Below, one piece after another: positions 19,748 to 29,691 of a stretch of 64,000 bases of DNA. The notes under the pieces were generated by a model, which saw only the letters and a list, made by a program, of their open reading frames with translations, did not search any database and was not told the origin of the DNA. Source of the DNA: Tritrichomonas musculus (Eukaryota; Parabasalia; Tritrichomonadida; Tritrichomonadidae); NCBI GenBank assembly GCA_039105265.1, contig JAPFFF010000013.1, positions 372,001 through 436,000 on the forward strand. Direction: 5' to 3'. A program made the position numbers and the translations under genes. Numbering within the stretch: the stretch's first letter is position 1; every line of letters starts with the position of its first letter.

Positions 19748-21565
19748 ATGACTTATCAAAACGCTCAATTTAGAAACTTTGGAAATGATGAAGGTGACAT
19801 ATTAAACTTTTTCAATGATCATTTAAGAAATTTGGTAGCAAAAAATGGAGGTGATAATACTTTTGCTATGTATTGTGAAGATTTCCATGATCATGATATT
19901 CCAATTGAAAAATTTTCCGAAAGAACTCGAATAAAACTAACTCACTCAAATCATACAATATCTCAAATAGAAAAAAGTTTTATTGAAATGACAGTTGAAT
20001 TTGATGTTTTCTTTCAAACACCTTTGACAAAAACTAATTTTTGGACACAATCGCCTCCAGGAACTTGGACAAATCATGATCAAGCACATATAAATCAAAT
20101 ATTTGTTGGTTTTAAAGATGCTGTTGAAATTATTGATGAAGCTAGATTTTATGTTGATGGGAAATTGGTTCAAAATTATCATCAAACAGAAATGATTCGT
20201 GAATCTTATGCATATAATTCAATTCGGTCAAAGGAATCAAAACAAAATTCACCTCATTCTCATTCATTATGGGAAAATGTTTGTAATTTATCTCCTAATG
20301 TTTGTGGTGTTTATATTCCATTATCAAGTTTGGCTTCAATAAATAACTTTCATGTTGTATTAGACCTAATTATTCCAATCACAGATCAATTAGCTTTACA
20401 AGCTTGGAGATTATATCCAAATCAAATATTAGGTGAAATAGAAGAAGAAGTTCGATTTTCTTTGGATTCATTGGTTTGGTGTCAAGTTCCTCTCTCTCAA
20501 GTTTGTAAAAAACTATCCCTTCGTCCGAATTATGCAACTTGGGAATTGAATTGTCCGATGCTTCCACTGGATAATCGATTTTATCAAATTGGACAAGAAG
20601 GACGAATCGTCAACAAAATGCTAACAACAAAGTCACCAATAAGTTCTAACTTCAAAAATATAAACTCTGATTTCATTGAATTATCATCAATAAAATGGAC
20701 GCTAGATCATTTAAAGAGTCAACCAAATAATGCAACTGAAGATCTCAATTATGTTTGTATGAATGTCGGATTGAATACACTCAAATATAATCCAAAATCA
20801 ATAAAAATCACAGTTGGACGATCAAATTTGTTTGGATTTGGAATAAAACCATCTGTTGTTGAAGGATTGATGTCAACTTTACAAGAACCATTAATAATTC
20901 CTTCGCAAGAATTAACAAGAGTAATTTTTGATACAACTGTCGGAGATGATGAAATAAATTTAATTAAATCTATGCCTTTGAAAAATGCAACAAATTTAAC
21001 ATTTATGTTTCCAAGATATGCAAATGATATTACAGTATATAGAAATATAATGTATGCAAATGTTCGATTAATAATAGATAAGAAATTGTATCCTCAAGTT
21101 GAATTTGCTAATACTTGGAATGGAAGATTTGTTCAATATCAACTAATGGCAAATGAATTAGATGGAATTGAGGCAACTCCAGAATATTTAGAATCTATTT
21201 GTCAACCTCTGAATGATTTCTCAGATAATCTCAAATTGCGTTATCGAAGTACATTTTATGATGATACAAATTTTGGAATCAATTTTCAATTAGAACGTGG
21301 AAATTCTGGTTATGTATTTGATGGTGTAGATACTGATAATCATGAAGTTTTAATTCGATTTCATGCAGATACAATATTTGATTCAAGTTCGAGTGACGCA
21401 AACACATTTCTTTATCCAAAAACAACATCTCAAGGAATTGTTGACAATACTTATCGAAATTTATGTAAACCAGAAATGTGGATTTGTTCTGATACTTATT
21501 GGACTTGGTCAATTCAAGATGGTGTTCAATATCATGATGAAGGAGTACCAAGTGGCTATAAATAA
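19748..21565 (+). CDS. Major capsid protein candidate, copy 2 (605 aa)
   Basis: Tandem paralogue of the preceding gene, starting at the ATG at 19748. An upstream in-frame ATG at 19589 lies inside copy 1 and is ignored, because MTYQNAQFRNFGNDEGD aligns with the start of copy 1. All conserved blocks of copy 1 are present (HTISQIEK, LALQAWRLYPN, FGINFQLERGNSGYVFDG, WICSDTYWTW). The middle third differs strongly, where loops would be expected. The intergenic gap is 31 bases. Two capsid paralogues may build different capsomers or differ in surface loops. Confidence 0.75.
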   Translation: MTYQNAQFRNFGNDEGDILNFFNDHLRNLVAKNGGDNTFAMYCEDFHDHDIPIEKFSERTRIKLTHSNHTISQIEKSFIEMTVEFDVFFQTPLTKTNFWTQSPPGTWTNHDQAHINQIFVGFKDAVEIIDEARFYVDGKLVQNYHQTEMIRESYAYNSIRSKESKQNSPHSHSLWENVCNLSPNVCGVYIPLSSLASINNFHVVLDLIIPITDQLALQAWRLYPNQILGEIEEEVRFSLDSLVWCQVPLSQVCKKLSLRPNYATWELNCPMLPLDNRFYQIGQEGRIVNKMLTTKSPISSNFKNINSDFIELSSIKWTLDHLKSQPNNATEDLNYVCMNVGLNTLKYNPKSIKITVGRSNLFGFGIKPSVVEGLMSTLQEPLIIPSQELTRVIFDTTVGDDEINLIKSMPLKNATNLTFMFPRYANDITVYRNIMYANVRLIIDKKLYPQVEFANTWNGRFVQYQLMANELDGIEATPEYLESICQPLNDFSDNLKLRYRSTFYDDTNFGINFQLERGNSGYVFDGVDTDNHEVLIRFHADTIFDSSSSDANTFLYPKTTSQGIVDNTYRNLCKPEMWICSDTYWTWSIQDGVQYHDEGVPSGYK

Positions 21566-21589
21566 AGATTTTTATTTGAATAGAAAAAT

Positions 21590-22075
21590 ATGTCGACATT
21601 AATTTCGTATAACATCGATCCAAATTTAAATATTCAACCATTAAAAATTCATAAAACTTATTACCCTGTTCAAGGTTGGAAACTATCAACAAAGGAACAG
21701 CAAGAACAAAATTTATCAGAATGTTTAACGGTTGACCACTTTTATTTGGAAAATGATAGATTTGCTTTTAAATATCCATCAGAGTTTCATACTCCAACTC
21801 AAGGTCAAGATCGATATATAATCTTTCAATATTGTTATTGTGTTGTTAATAAGCATACTGCATCAAATTATACTGTTCATGCAAGTTTTGTTCCTAGAAA
21901 TAATTATTGTGATAGTTTAGTTTATGTTGCAAATTTACAAGTTCCTGATGATAATAGAAAATATTTAATTGATTCGAATGTCAAACAAGGTTTTATGGTT
22001 TGGTTTAAAGATACAGAAACAAGAAAAATAATAGTTCCTGATTATTTCATTTTGTTCTTGAAAATAGAATATTGA
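21590..22075 (+). CDS. Penton-like minor capsid protein candidate (161 aa)
   Basis: A beta-rich protein with conserved blocks IIFQYCYC, VHASFVPRNNYCDSL, VYVANLQVPDDNRKY and a C-terminal FILFLKIEY. The second Polinton has a relative at 52934-53323 (FQYCRA, HASFIQRDEYEDSL, WYANLTPPDDNRKY) beside its capsid gene. A single jelly-roll penton protein is expected next to the major capsid gene in Polintons, so that is the best guess from size and position. In this element it is on the same strand as the capsid genes; in the second it is opposite. Confidence 0.6.
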   Translation: MSTLISYNIDPNLNIQPLKIHKTYYPVQGWKLSTKEQQEQNLSECLTVDHFYLENDRFAFKYPSEFHTPTQGQDRYIIFQYCYCVVNKHTASNYTVHASFVPRNNYCDSLVYVANLQVPDDNRKYLIDSNVKQGFMVWFKDTETRKIIVPDYFILFLKIEY

Positions 22076-22110
22076 ATCAATTTTATTTTTGGTGCGAAAA
22101 TAAAAATTTA

Positions 22111-24156
22111 ATGACAGGTGTTTGGACCGATACAGATTTCAAATTAATGACTGCAAGTGGTGGGACTGATGCGAGTTTATTTGTGTTGAAAGAAAATGGT
22201 GAGGCGTCAAATTTAACAATAAAATACCCAAAAGATGAGGAAGAGAAAAGGAAAGGAGATAGAACAGCAACAATCAAGTCAGATGAAATTGTTGAATATA
22301 TCCTCGATAGTCTGAATACAAGAAAAACCAAATTTGTTTTGAAAGATGGTGGTACAGTTCAAAATTTAAAAATCAAATTTAATGTAGCAGAGGGATTAAC
22401 TGGATATAATAGTGAACTCACTTCTGATAAATTAGGGAGAGATCTTACTTCAGTTGTGAATAAAACGGAAAATTTAAGTACAGCATTGAAAGGAGCAACT
22501 GGAAATTTTATGTTAAATTCAACAGATCAGAAAATAAAACTATCAACAAATGCCCTTGTGAATTTTTTCAATCTCTGGTCAAAAATAAATTTATCTTACC
22601 CATCAGAGGATGATCCAGATGATATCCAAGATTTAGGAAATCATGTAACTTTTTCAGAACCACTATATCTTTCCGAAGTTTTACGATTTCCAGTAACAAT
22701 GCCGAATCCAAAAAAACCGATCGATGAAAAAAATTATATATTGGATCTTCAATTTCTTGCAAAAGCAATCTTTCGGAATATGAAAAGTGAAATTAATCAA
22801 AATCAATATGTAATGGCAAAAATAGCATCTCCAAAGACTTTTCGAGCTGCACCTCAATTATTAACAAAAGATGAGGAAGATCCAAAAACAATCACAATTG
22901 AGTCCTATGAGAAGATGTTGCAAGATAATGAAGATGATTGGAAATTGTATATGGATTATATATTTTCTCAATTGAATCAAAGTTTTGAAGATCAACTTGA
23001 ATACTTAATTGATAACAAAGAATTTGGTAAATTTTGGAGAAATTCAATATTTGTCGAAAATAATTTAAATAATATTCCATTACAACCATTACGACCTCAA
23101 ACATTAGCAGGGTATGGATTTATAACTTTTGATATGAGTAATCTTGAAGCTGCTGATGGTGTTATGTTAACTTCTTTTATATCAGTCGAATACAAAAATT
23201 CATCATTAATAATTACCATTTATGATTATGAGAGTTCACATTTTATTTTCCATATCTTTGATCGAAAACGTTCAAAAATAAATTATCAAATTAAATTCAT
23301 TGATTATGTTATCGAATGTAAAATAACAAATAATGAATTAACTGTTAAATCAAATCAAAATAATATAGACAGTTCATCATTTGTAATTGAAAATCATAAC
23401 CTAAAAATAACCTTAAATGGTAAATTTGAATTAAAATTAGAAGAAACTGAAGCCGATAAAAAATATTGTGAAGAACATCAAAATGAAACAGATTCTGGAG
23501 AGGAAAGAAATTTAGAAAATCGAATTGTTGGTTATTACCTTGCTCCTTTGAATGAGAATTTCAAAAATTATTTGGCTACTCTTGGAGGTTCTATAGATTT
23601 TGATACATTAACTAGAATAACAAATTTAGAAAATACAATGAAAAATTATACAGAAAGGGTATCAACTTTAGAATCAAATGTTGATCAAATTGGAAATGTA
23701 TTTTCTGCTGATACTACTGAGAGTCAAGAATATCGAAATAAAGAAGGTTTTGTCATAAATAATCAAGCTCAAACATTGGCATTAAATGAGGAAAAACCAG
23801 TTGTATTAACATTTGAAGAAAAATTAAAGAAATGGCAAGACGAAGAACTAGATCAATTAAAATGGTTAAATCAAGGAATCAAAGAGATTTGGTCATTTTG
23901 TGCTGGTCTTTCAGAAGATTTATCTCGATTAGAAGAGAATCAATGTCAATGTGGAGGTAGTGGAACAGTATCAGATGACAAATTAACTGCTTTGGAACGT
24001 AAATGTCAAAATATTGAAACTGATCTAACGTTTGAAAATTTGACAACTGAGAATCGAATTAAGATCTTAGAAGATAAAACTAAAAATATTGAATGTGATA
24101 AATTTTATGATAGTAGAATTCAATTATTAGAAGAAAAATGTTCTACAATTGAGTAA
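22111..24156 (+). CDS. Fibre-like protein A (681 aa)
   Basis: The start is placed at the ATG at 22111 after a T-rich leader; there is no ATG earlier in frame. The N-terminal third is beta-rich, a central region follows, and the C-terminal third shows coiled-coil segments (LEDKTKNIE, LEEKCSTIE) around a CQCGGSG motif near residue 620. The gene entering from the right edge (62864) has a similar layout with SCHCMDEGG. Long, coiled, beta-tipped proteins next to capsid genes usually form vertex fibres that bind the host cell. That role is inferred from layout and context. Confidence 0.6.
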   Translation: MTGVWTDTDFKLMTASGGTDASLFVLKENGEASNLTIKYPKDEEEKRKGDRTATIKSDEIVEYILDSLNTRKTKFVLKDGGTVQNLKIKFNVAEGLTGYNSELTSDKLGRDLTSVVNKTENLSTALKGATGNFMLNSTDQKIKLSTNALVNFFNLWSKINLSYPSEDDPDDIQDLGNHVTFSEPLYLSEVLRFPVTMPNPKKPIDEKNYILDLQFLAKAIFRNMKSEINQNQYVMAKIASPKTFRAAPQLLTKDEEDPKTITIESYEKMLQDNEDDWKLYMDYIFSQLNQSFEDQLEYLIDNKEFGKFWRNSIFVENNLNNIPLQPLRPQTLAGYGFITFDMSNLEAADGVMLTSFISVEYKNSSLIITIYDYESSHFIFHIFDRKRSKINYQIKFIDYVIECKITNNELTVKSNQNNIDSSSFVIENHNLKITLNGKFELKLEETEADKKYCEEHQNETDSGEERNLENRIVGYYLAPLNENFKNYLATLGGSIDFDTLTRITNLENTMKNYTERVSTLESNVDQIGNVFSADTTESQEYRNKEGFVINNQAQTLALNEEKPVVLTFEEKLKKWQDEELDQLKWLNQGIKEIWSFCAGLSEDLSRLEENQCQCGGSGTVSDDKLTALERKCQNIETDLTFENLTTENRIKILEDKTKNIECDKFYDSRIQLLEEKCSTIE

Positions 24157-24182
24157 ATATTATTTTTGTTGCAAAAGTAAAA

Positions 24183-27100
24183 ATGCTAACCAAATTTAAA
24201 GGCGATATTCAATTTAAAGTAGATGGTAAAACATATTTAGGTTCTCAATTGTTAACATCAAAATCGAATGAGTTTGAAACTGTTGAAGGTTTTTCTGATT
24301 ATCATGTTACTAGAGATGCATTAACGGTTGAAGATGAAAAATTAAATATACAAATGAATGATGATGATATAACAAAACTATTACAAATCAATGATAAGAC
24401 AGAAGTATTTAAAATCAATTTGAGAAAGAATGTATTCTTAGATAGTGAAGGAAAATATATTTATCAATTATCAATTTATGTTTTGAATAAAAATTTCGTA
24501 TGTCCATGTGTAACAGCTGCTGAAGATAAAAAAGTGACAATTACTGAAGAAACATCAACAACTCCATACATAAAAGTTGATAAGAATTTAAATCTTGATT
24601 TGAAATCTTTGTACATTAATGGTGAAATTAGTATTATTTATCAATTACCATTAACACATTTGAAATCAACATTACCTTCCATCAAATGTGATATCATAGA
24701 TTCTAGAAATAGTTTGAAATTACATGAATCTGATAACTTATATTTATACAAACCAAGTGTCATAACCGAAGAAACATTGACTGATAATATTGATGTATAT
24801 ACAATGAAATGGACAATTCCTACTGATTATAGTATTCCTGACGGTTTAAAATTTGAATTTAAAGAACATTGTTTTGGAAATATTTGGACTTATATTTATA
24901 GTAATGGAAGATGGACTGGGAATAATATTAAAGGTCGAATAAATGGTAAAATTATAAATAAAAGAAATGAACAAGAATCAGGTAAAAGTCAAACAAAATA
25001 TCAAGAAAGAGATGGAGCGTTAATTATGATTAAAAGAACTCCAATAAATATTTTGGTAGGTACTAATCAGAACGAATGGGAAACAAACATCTTTGAAAAA
25101 TTAAAAAGAATTTGGGATATTGAATCAAAAGTATTATTAAAAGATGGTACAATCGAAAAAGGTGATAAATATGGTTTAAATTTTGATGTTGAAGTTTGGT
25201 TACCAAAATATTTAGAAGGTGATGTTATTTATAATTGTGCTTCGGTTCATGCTTATATAAATGGTTATTCAACGAAAAAAGATAGTTTGAATTTTTCAAA
25301 TTGGGAAAGAGTATATTTAGATTTCAAAATTGATTCTCCAAAATATAATAATCGATTAAGTTTTATTCCTGAAAATTTGTATACAGGTACTGCTGATTAT
25401 GATAAAAATTATATGAGTTTAAAAGGTGATTTAGATACAATTGAAAAATTAACTTATGATTATTCATCAAGACATGGAATTGAGAATCAAGATTTAGTAT
25501 TATATTTAAGAAAAGATTTAGTAGATCCAATTGAAGAAATTAATTGGGATAAAAATACTAATCCATTTGAATATATAATTAATCAACAATATTATGAAGT
25601 GAGTCCAAATCCAAATGCAGCAACAACTTTATATACTGATTACAACATAACTTCATCAAAAATTATTACAGCTGACAATATTACAACAATGAGATCAGAT
25701 TTAAATTTAGTTTCAAATACGATTGATGTTGTTTCTGTTGATGTTGATAATTTAGATAAATCCGTTGAAAATTTAAAAACAAGAATGACTCTAACTGAAA
25801 AAATAACTGAAAAATTAGAAGCTGATGTTGATAAAATTAGATTAAGACAAAATATTCAAATGGTAGCTGGCTTGATAGGTTTTAGTGCAAAAGGTATATC
25901 ATTTGGTATAAAAAGTATTTCTGGTGTTGTAAGTAATATGTGGAAAGCTTGGGTAGAATCAAATGCAGAAATGGAATTAGCAGATTTATCAAGAAGTGAT
26001 GGAGTTTCATTATCTGGTGTGAGAAATTGGTGTGAATCTGGTGCAACAACAATTCCAATATTTGATGAAAAAGAAGAAGAACAAATTTTAACCGTAGGTG
26101 GTGGAAAACAATTATGTTATTCATTTAGAGATTCAATGAAGAAACCATTATTGAAAATTGTAGATAAAATTGAGGAAATGGATAATGATTATATTTCAAG
26201 AAGTGAATTAACAAGAATGGATACAATTGATATAGTTATCAAAGTTAATGAAATGGATGTTCCAATAATTTTAACTGCAGAAGATGAATTAAAAAATAGA
26301 ATTTGTGTATTTAAATTATTCACATCTGAAGGTCAAAAACGAGTTTATATCAAAATTGAACAAGGTACCATAACAGATTATAAAGGAGTTGATACAACAA
26401 CAACAATAGATGGCATCACAATTGAAGGTCTTCCAAAATCTGAAGAATATCGTACAAAATATTTATTCTGGATTGATAAATCAGGAAAAACAATTACCTT
26501 GACTGGAGAAAATACAGATGCTAAATTAATTGGTTGTGTTATTGAAAAGAATACATTTATTAGACTTTTAGTTGAGAAAACTCCAGCTGATATTGCTTTT
26601 CTATCTGATATTGAAGCTTTAGATGAAAAAATAAATGCATTAGCAGTAAATAGTCATCAAAATGATGTTGCAATGTTTAGTCTTGAATATCCAACAACTG
26701 ACGAAGTAAATACTGCTTTAGAAACTATTCAACAAGAATTAGCTAAGAAACCAAATATTGAAGAATTATATACAAAAGAGGAAGCGGATGCAAAATATGC
26801 TTTGAAAAGTGAGATTCCTGATTTGACTCAATACGAAACAAAAACAATAGCTGAAGGAAAATATGCTTTAAAGAGCGAAATTCCTGAAATCCCTGATGAT
26901 TATGCGACAATTGACGATCTGGATCAATATGCTCTGAAAACATATTCTTATTCAAAAAGTGAATCAGACACAAATTATGCATTGAAAAGTGAAATTCCTG
27001 AACCTGTGGATTTGTCAAATTATGTCTCCAAAGAGGGTGATTCAACGATAAATGGGAAATTAACAATATTAGATACAAATAATACAGAATCAGATTTAAA

Positions 27101-27950
27101 AATCTCGTTAATAGCAGGCATAGGTACAAATGAAAATGAAGCTGCTACTTTCGGTTTTATGACTGGTTTAGGTGTTTTAGGTGTTACAGGTTGTGCAAAT
27201 ATTATTGGTTGGGACGCAAATCATACCATTTTTCATAATAACGTTTTTATAACATATGGTGATTTAGAAATAGATGGTGTAGATGCAGATTGTTTAAAGG
27301 TATATCAAGGAAATCCAAATTTATATGAATCAAATATAGTTCTTGGTTTGGATTCAACAAAATGTTCTAAAATAATATATTATAATCAATACAATACTGC
27401 CCGCTGGAAAGTAATTTTGAATGATTCAATAGCATTTTCTTATGAAGTTTCTCCATCAGGAAGACTATTCGAGATTTTTGGAAATTTAGATGTCAAAGGA
27501 ACTGTCAACAGTAGGGGTTCAAACACAACAATCACACATTATGCTCCAATTGAAGATATTATTGATGATTTTGAAATAGGAAAACCAGTATTTATTACAG
27601 GAAAAGTTTATAAGAATGTTGATAATCAATGGATTGAATCAACCGAAAAAGATTCAACAGATTGTATTTGTTCAGTGAAAACTACAGGTACTTGGAAAGA
27701 ATTTATTGGAATTTGTGTTCGAATTGACGAAGAAAATAATTCAATTACTTTTGCAAGTCATGGTGATTATTTGGTCAAAGTTGATGATTCATCAAGGTTT
27801 GAAATTGGTGATGAAATTTATATTGATGAAGATAATCAATTCAAAGTTCTTGATGAAAATACTCCAATAACATCAAAAATAAGACGTTTAACAATTGGAA
27901 TCATAACTGCAAAAATAAATGATAATATTGTTTGTGTATTCAAAGAGTAA
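24183..27950 (+). CDS. Fibre-like protein B with tail-fibre type repeats (1,255 aa)
   Basis: The N-terminal half is beta-rich. A coiled coil at about 520-558 precedes a hydrophobic segment near 560-590 (MVAGLIGFSAKGISFG). Residues ~855-945 hold several YTKEEADAKYALKSEIP-like units, a repeat type common in phage tail-fibre and other viral attachment proteins. The C-terminal ~140 residues (from ITHYAPIE) form a compact domain also encoded at the 3' end of the second Polinton's fibre gene. Attachment to the host surface is the likely role. The leader TTATTTTTGTTGCAAAAGTAAAA closely matches that of fibre A. Confidence 0.7.
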   Translation: MLTKFKGDIQFKVDGKTYLGSQLLTSKSNEFETVEGFSDYHVTRDALTVEDEKLNIQMNDDDITKLLQINDKTEVFKINLRKNVFLDSEGKYIYQLSIYVLNKNFVCPCVTAAEDKKVTITEETSTTPYIKVDKNLNLDLKSLYINGEISIIYQLPLTHLKSTLPSIKCDIIDSRNSLKLHESDNLYLYKPSVITEETLTDNIDVYTMKWTIPTDYSIPDGLKFEFKEHCFGNIWTYIYSNGRWTGNNIKGRINGKIINKRNEQESGKSQTKYQERDGALIMIKRTPINILVGTNQNEWETNIFEKLKRIWDIESKVLLKDGTIEKGDKYGLNFDVEVWLPKYLEGDVIYNCASVHAYINGYSTKKDSLNFSNWERVYLDFKIDSPKYNNRLSFIPENLYTGTADYDKNYMSLKGDLDTIEKLTYDYSSRHGIENQDLVLYLRKDLVDPIEEINWDKNTNPFEYIINQQYYEVSPNPNAATTLYTDYNITSSKIITADNITTMRSDLNLVSNTIDVVSVDVDNLDKSVENLKTRMTLTEKITEKLEADVDKIRLRQNIQMVAGLIGFSAKGISFGIKSISGVVSNMWKAWVESNAEMELADLSRSDGVSLSGVRNWCESGATTIPIFDEKEEEQILTVGGGKQLCYSFRDSMKKPLLKIVDKIEEMDNDYISRSELTRMDTIDIVIKVNEMDVPIILTAEDELKNRICVFKLFTSEGQKRVYIKIEQGTITDYKGVDTTTTIDGITIEGLPKSEEYRTKYLFWIDKSGKTITLTGENTDAKLIGCVIEKNTFIRLLVEKTPADIAFLSDIEALDEKINALAVNSHQNDVAMFSLEYPTTDEVNTALETIQQELAKKPNIEELYTKEEADAKYALKSEIPDLTQYETKTIAEGKYALKSEIPEIPDDYATIDDLDQYALKTYSYSKSESDTNYALKSEIPEPVDLSNYVSKEGDSTINGKLTILDTNNTESDLKISLIAGIGTNENEAATFGFMTGLGVLGVTGCANIIGWDANHTIFHNNVFITYGDLEIDGVDADCLKVYQGNPNLYESNIVLGLDSTKCSKIIYYNQYNTARWKVILNDSIAFSYEVSPSGRLFEIFGNLDVKGTVNSRGSNTTITHYAPIEDIIDDFEIGKPVFITGKVYKNVDNQWIESTEKDSTDCICSVKTTGTWKEFIGICVRIDEENNSITFASHGDYLVKVDDSSRFEIGDEIYIDEDNQFKVLDENTPITSKIRRLTIGIITAKINDNIVCVFKE

Positions 27951-27960
27951 AAGTTCTCTC

Positions 27961-28494
27961 TTATACAACAACATATTTCAAACAAATATGATAAACATTA
28001 ACTAAATCATTAAATTCTTTGTTATAAACTTGTTTGAAATCTGTTACCATTTCACCATCTTCATTAATTATTTTTATTGCTTCAATTTTTCGAATAGGTG
28101 ATGCTTTAGATGCACAACATTTAATATCTTCATCAATATAAATTTCTACAGATGAACAATTTTTACCTAATATTGTTTTGATTATTTCTTGTAAACTTGC
28201 AATTGGTATAATAATACAATTTTTAGATATTAAATTCGAAATTAAAGCTTTATCTTGATCTAATAAAATTTTTGCATATGTTTCTAAAATTAAATATTTA
28301 ACATCTTTTTCAATTTCATTATTTTTGATATCAGGTAATTCAATTTCACGAGTTATAACAATATCTTCTTTCCCATCATCTCTTTTATTAATTATTATAT
28401 TATTTGTTAAGTTGTTTGTACTTTGACTAGCTGCTGAAGGCTCTAACGAAATATTAGCATTTACTCCTGCATTCGCTGCTCTTTTCTTAATCAT
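27961..28494 (-). CDS. Unknown 177-aa protein
   Basis: No family recognised. It starts MIKKRAANAGVNANI, has an Asn/Ser-rich stretch to about residue 45, and then an alternating hydrophobic pattern that could be alpha/beta. Cys residues cluster near KCCASKASP. It converges with fibre B, separated by only 10 bases, and begins the leftward block that continues to 32829. No M3/Inr module lies upstream, so it probably belongs to the capsid-side (late-like) set. Confidence 0.6.
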   Translation of the reverse strand: MIKKRAANAGVNANISLEPSAASQSTNNLTNNIIINKRDDGKEDIVITREIELPDIKNNEIEKDVKYLILETYAKILLDQDKALISNLISKNCIIIPIASLQEIIKTILGKNCSSVEIYIDEDIKCCASKASPIRKIEAIKIINEDGEMVTDFKQVYNKEFNDLVNVYHICLKYVVV

Positions 28495-28514
28495 TTTTGA
28501 GTTTCTGAAAAAAT

Positions 28515-28781
28515 TTATGAAATTTGAAAATACTTTTTGATGACTAATGTGCGATCTAATGTTTGTTTCATCCTAAATATAATATCTTCAAGTTCATTAA
28601 AATCTGTTTCTATTTCTTTTTCTATAACACTTATATTCTTTGAAATATTCATACATTCACAAGATTCTGTAAAACTATCTGTATTCATAAATGTATCAAA
28701 TAATTCACTTTTGATTTCACTAAATAAATGTCTTAATTCTTGTCTATCGTCCTTTAAAGCTTTTGGTAATGATAAAGTCAT
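28515..28781 (-). CDS. Small 88-aa helical protein
   Basis: Unrecognised. Predicted from its composition to be mainly helical and charged (EIKSELFDTF, then VIEKEIETDFNELEDIIF), with a central CECMNI. It lies 20 bases upstream of 27961 on the same strand, with a T-rich leader. A small virion or assembly factor is possible, but nothing in the sequence proves it. Confidence 0.55.
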   Translation of the reverse strand: MTLSLPKALKDDRQELRHLFSEIKSELFDTFMNTDSFTESCECMNISKNISVIEKEIETDFNELEDIIFRMKQTLDRTLVIKKYFQIS

Positions 28782-28805
28782 TTTTTTTAAAAATAAATAA
28801 AAAGA

Positions 28806-28916
28806 ATGGCATTTGGAAGTTTTAATAAAAAAATTAGTGCTAAACCAGCAGTCTTATTAAATCCAAGAAAAGATCCAAATATTTTCAATAAGCCAATATT
28901 TCAACCTTTATCTTGA
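28806..28916 (+). CDS. 36-aa peptide with MAFGS start
   Basis: Begins MAFGSFNKKISAKPAVLLNP and ends KPIFQPLS, with ATG at 28806 and TGA at 28914. The MAFGS start is shared with the proteins at 17575 and 50671, and QP followed by a small tail resembles the C-terminus of those. It may be a short member or a remnant of that family. Its 3' end overlaps the end of the converging gene at 28901 by 16 bases. Confidence 0.4.
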   Translation: MAFGSFNKKISAKPAVLLNPRKDPNIFNKPIFQPLS

Positions 28917-29137
28917 TTTCTAAAATCATGAAATCGAATTGGTCCAATTGGATGAAGTGTTTTTTTGGGATAAATTTTTTGTATTTCTTTTCGAAGATTT
29001 CTATTTTCATTCTTTGGAAAATACATCAATGCCAATGAACCTTTTTCATCAAGAACAAACGGTTTTCTAGAACCATCATCGTCAATAACCCAAATTATTT
29101 TCCACTTTGACTTGTGTACATATCGTTGACCTTTCAT
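28901..29137 (-). CDS. Small basic 78-aa protein
   Basis: Unrecognised. Lys/Arg-rich with two short beta-like strands (KWKIIWVIDDDGSRKPFVLD), then a basic helix (NLRKEIQKIYPKK) and HPIGPIRFHDF. It lies directly after the open stretch at 29138 and in the same leftward block as the SAP-type basic proteins, so a role in virion DNA packing is possible. Confidence 0.5.
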   Translation of the reverse strand: MKGQRYVHKSKWKIIWVIDDDGSRKPFVLDEKGSLALMYFPKNENRNLRKEIQKIYPKKTLHPIGPIRFHDFRNQDKG

Positions 29138-29689
29138 TTATTTTTTTGGTCGACCAGATTGCCCTTTAACCGTTTTATCTAAATCTTTTAATTGTTTGAT
29201 AGTTGCACCTTCAGGAATTGGAATTCCTTTCCTTTCTAATTTCTTGACCATCTCATTATATATCTCATCTTTGGACCTCCATTTTCCTTTTTGTTTTGGT
29301 TTTTGTTTTGGTGGATCAGTTGAATTGGTTATTTTCAGATCATCTTCAATTGGAACATAATTGTAATCAACTTCGACTATTGGTTCTTGTTTTGGTAATT
29401 CAGATGGTGGATTATCAAAATAATTATCTTCAAATTCAGATGGTGGATTATCGAAATAATTATCATAAAATTCAGGATTATCATCATATTGAGTTCTTAA
29501 CGGTGACTCTTTTTGAACCGTTTTTGTTGGTTTTATTGAATCTTGAATAATATTTTGTTTGAATTTCTCACTATTTGGAAGAGTTGTAATAACTTGTTTT
29601 TGTTTTTGTTTTGGTTCTGGTTTTTGTATTGGAAGATTTACATGAACTACGGGAGGTAAATTTATTTTTTTCGGTTCATATTTCTTTGT
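29138..29689 (-). CDS. Open coding stretch, Pro/Lys-rich, start not settled
   Basis: About 184 codons are open on the minus strand down to a stop at 29138. The product would be rich in Pro, Lys and Gln (PKQKPKQKGKW), with a twice-repeated DNYFDNPPSE segment (29398-29465) and a basic end (GQSGRPKK). The start was not found, and the stretch follows immediately on the end of the gene at 29692. It may be an independent basic virion protein or a part of its neighbour; this is left open. Confidence 0.45.
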   Translation of the reverse strand, partial: TKKYEPKKINLPPVVHVNLPIQKPEPKQKQKQVITTLPNSEKFKQNIIQDSIKPTKTVQKESPLRTQYDDNPEFYDNYFDNPPSEFEDNYFDNPPSELPKQEPIVEVDYNYVPIEDDLKITNSTDPPKQKPKQKGKWRSKDEIYNEMVKKLERKGIPIPEGATIKQLKDLDKTVKGQSGRPKK

Positions 29690-29691
29690 GA

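Noticed and set aside
4079-24156. Alternative genetic code with reassigned stops
   Set aside because: TAA, TAG and TGA all end well-supported genes (for example TAG at the ATPase, TGA at the penton-like gene), and long frames read through none of them.
28537-28800. Plus-strand 87-codon frame
   Set aside because: It is the antisense of the 28515 gene, with a Ser/Phe/Ile-biased composition typical of shadows.
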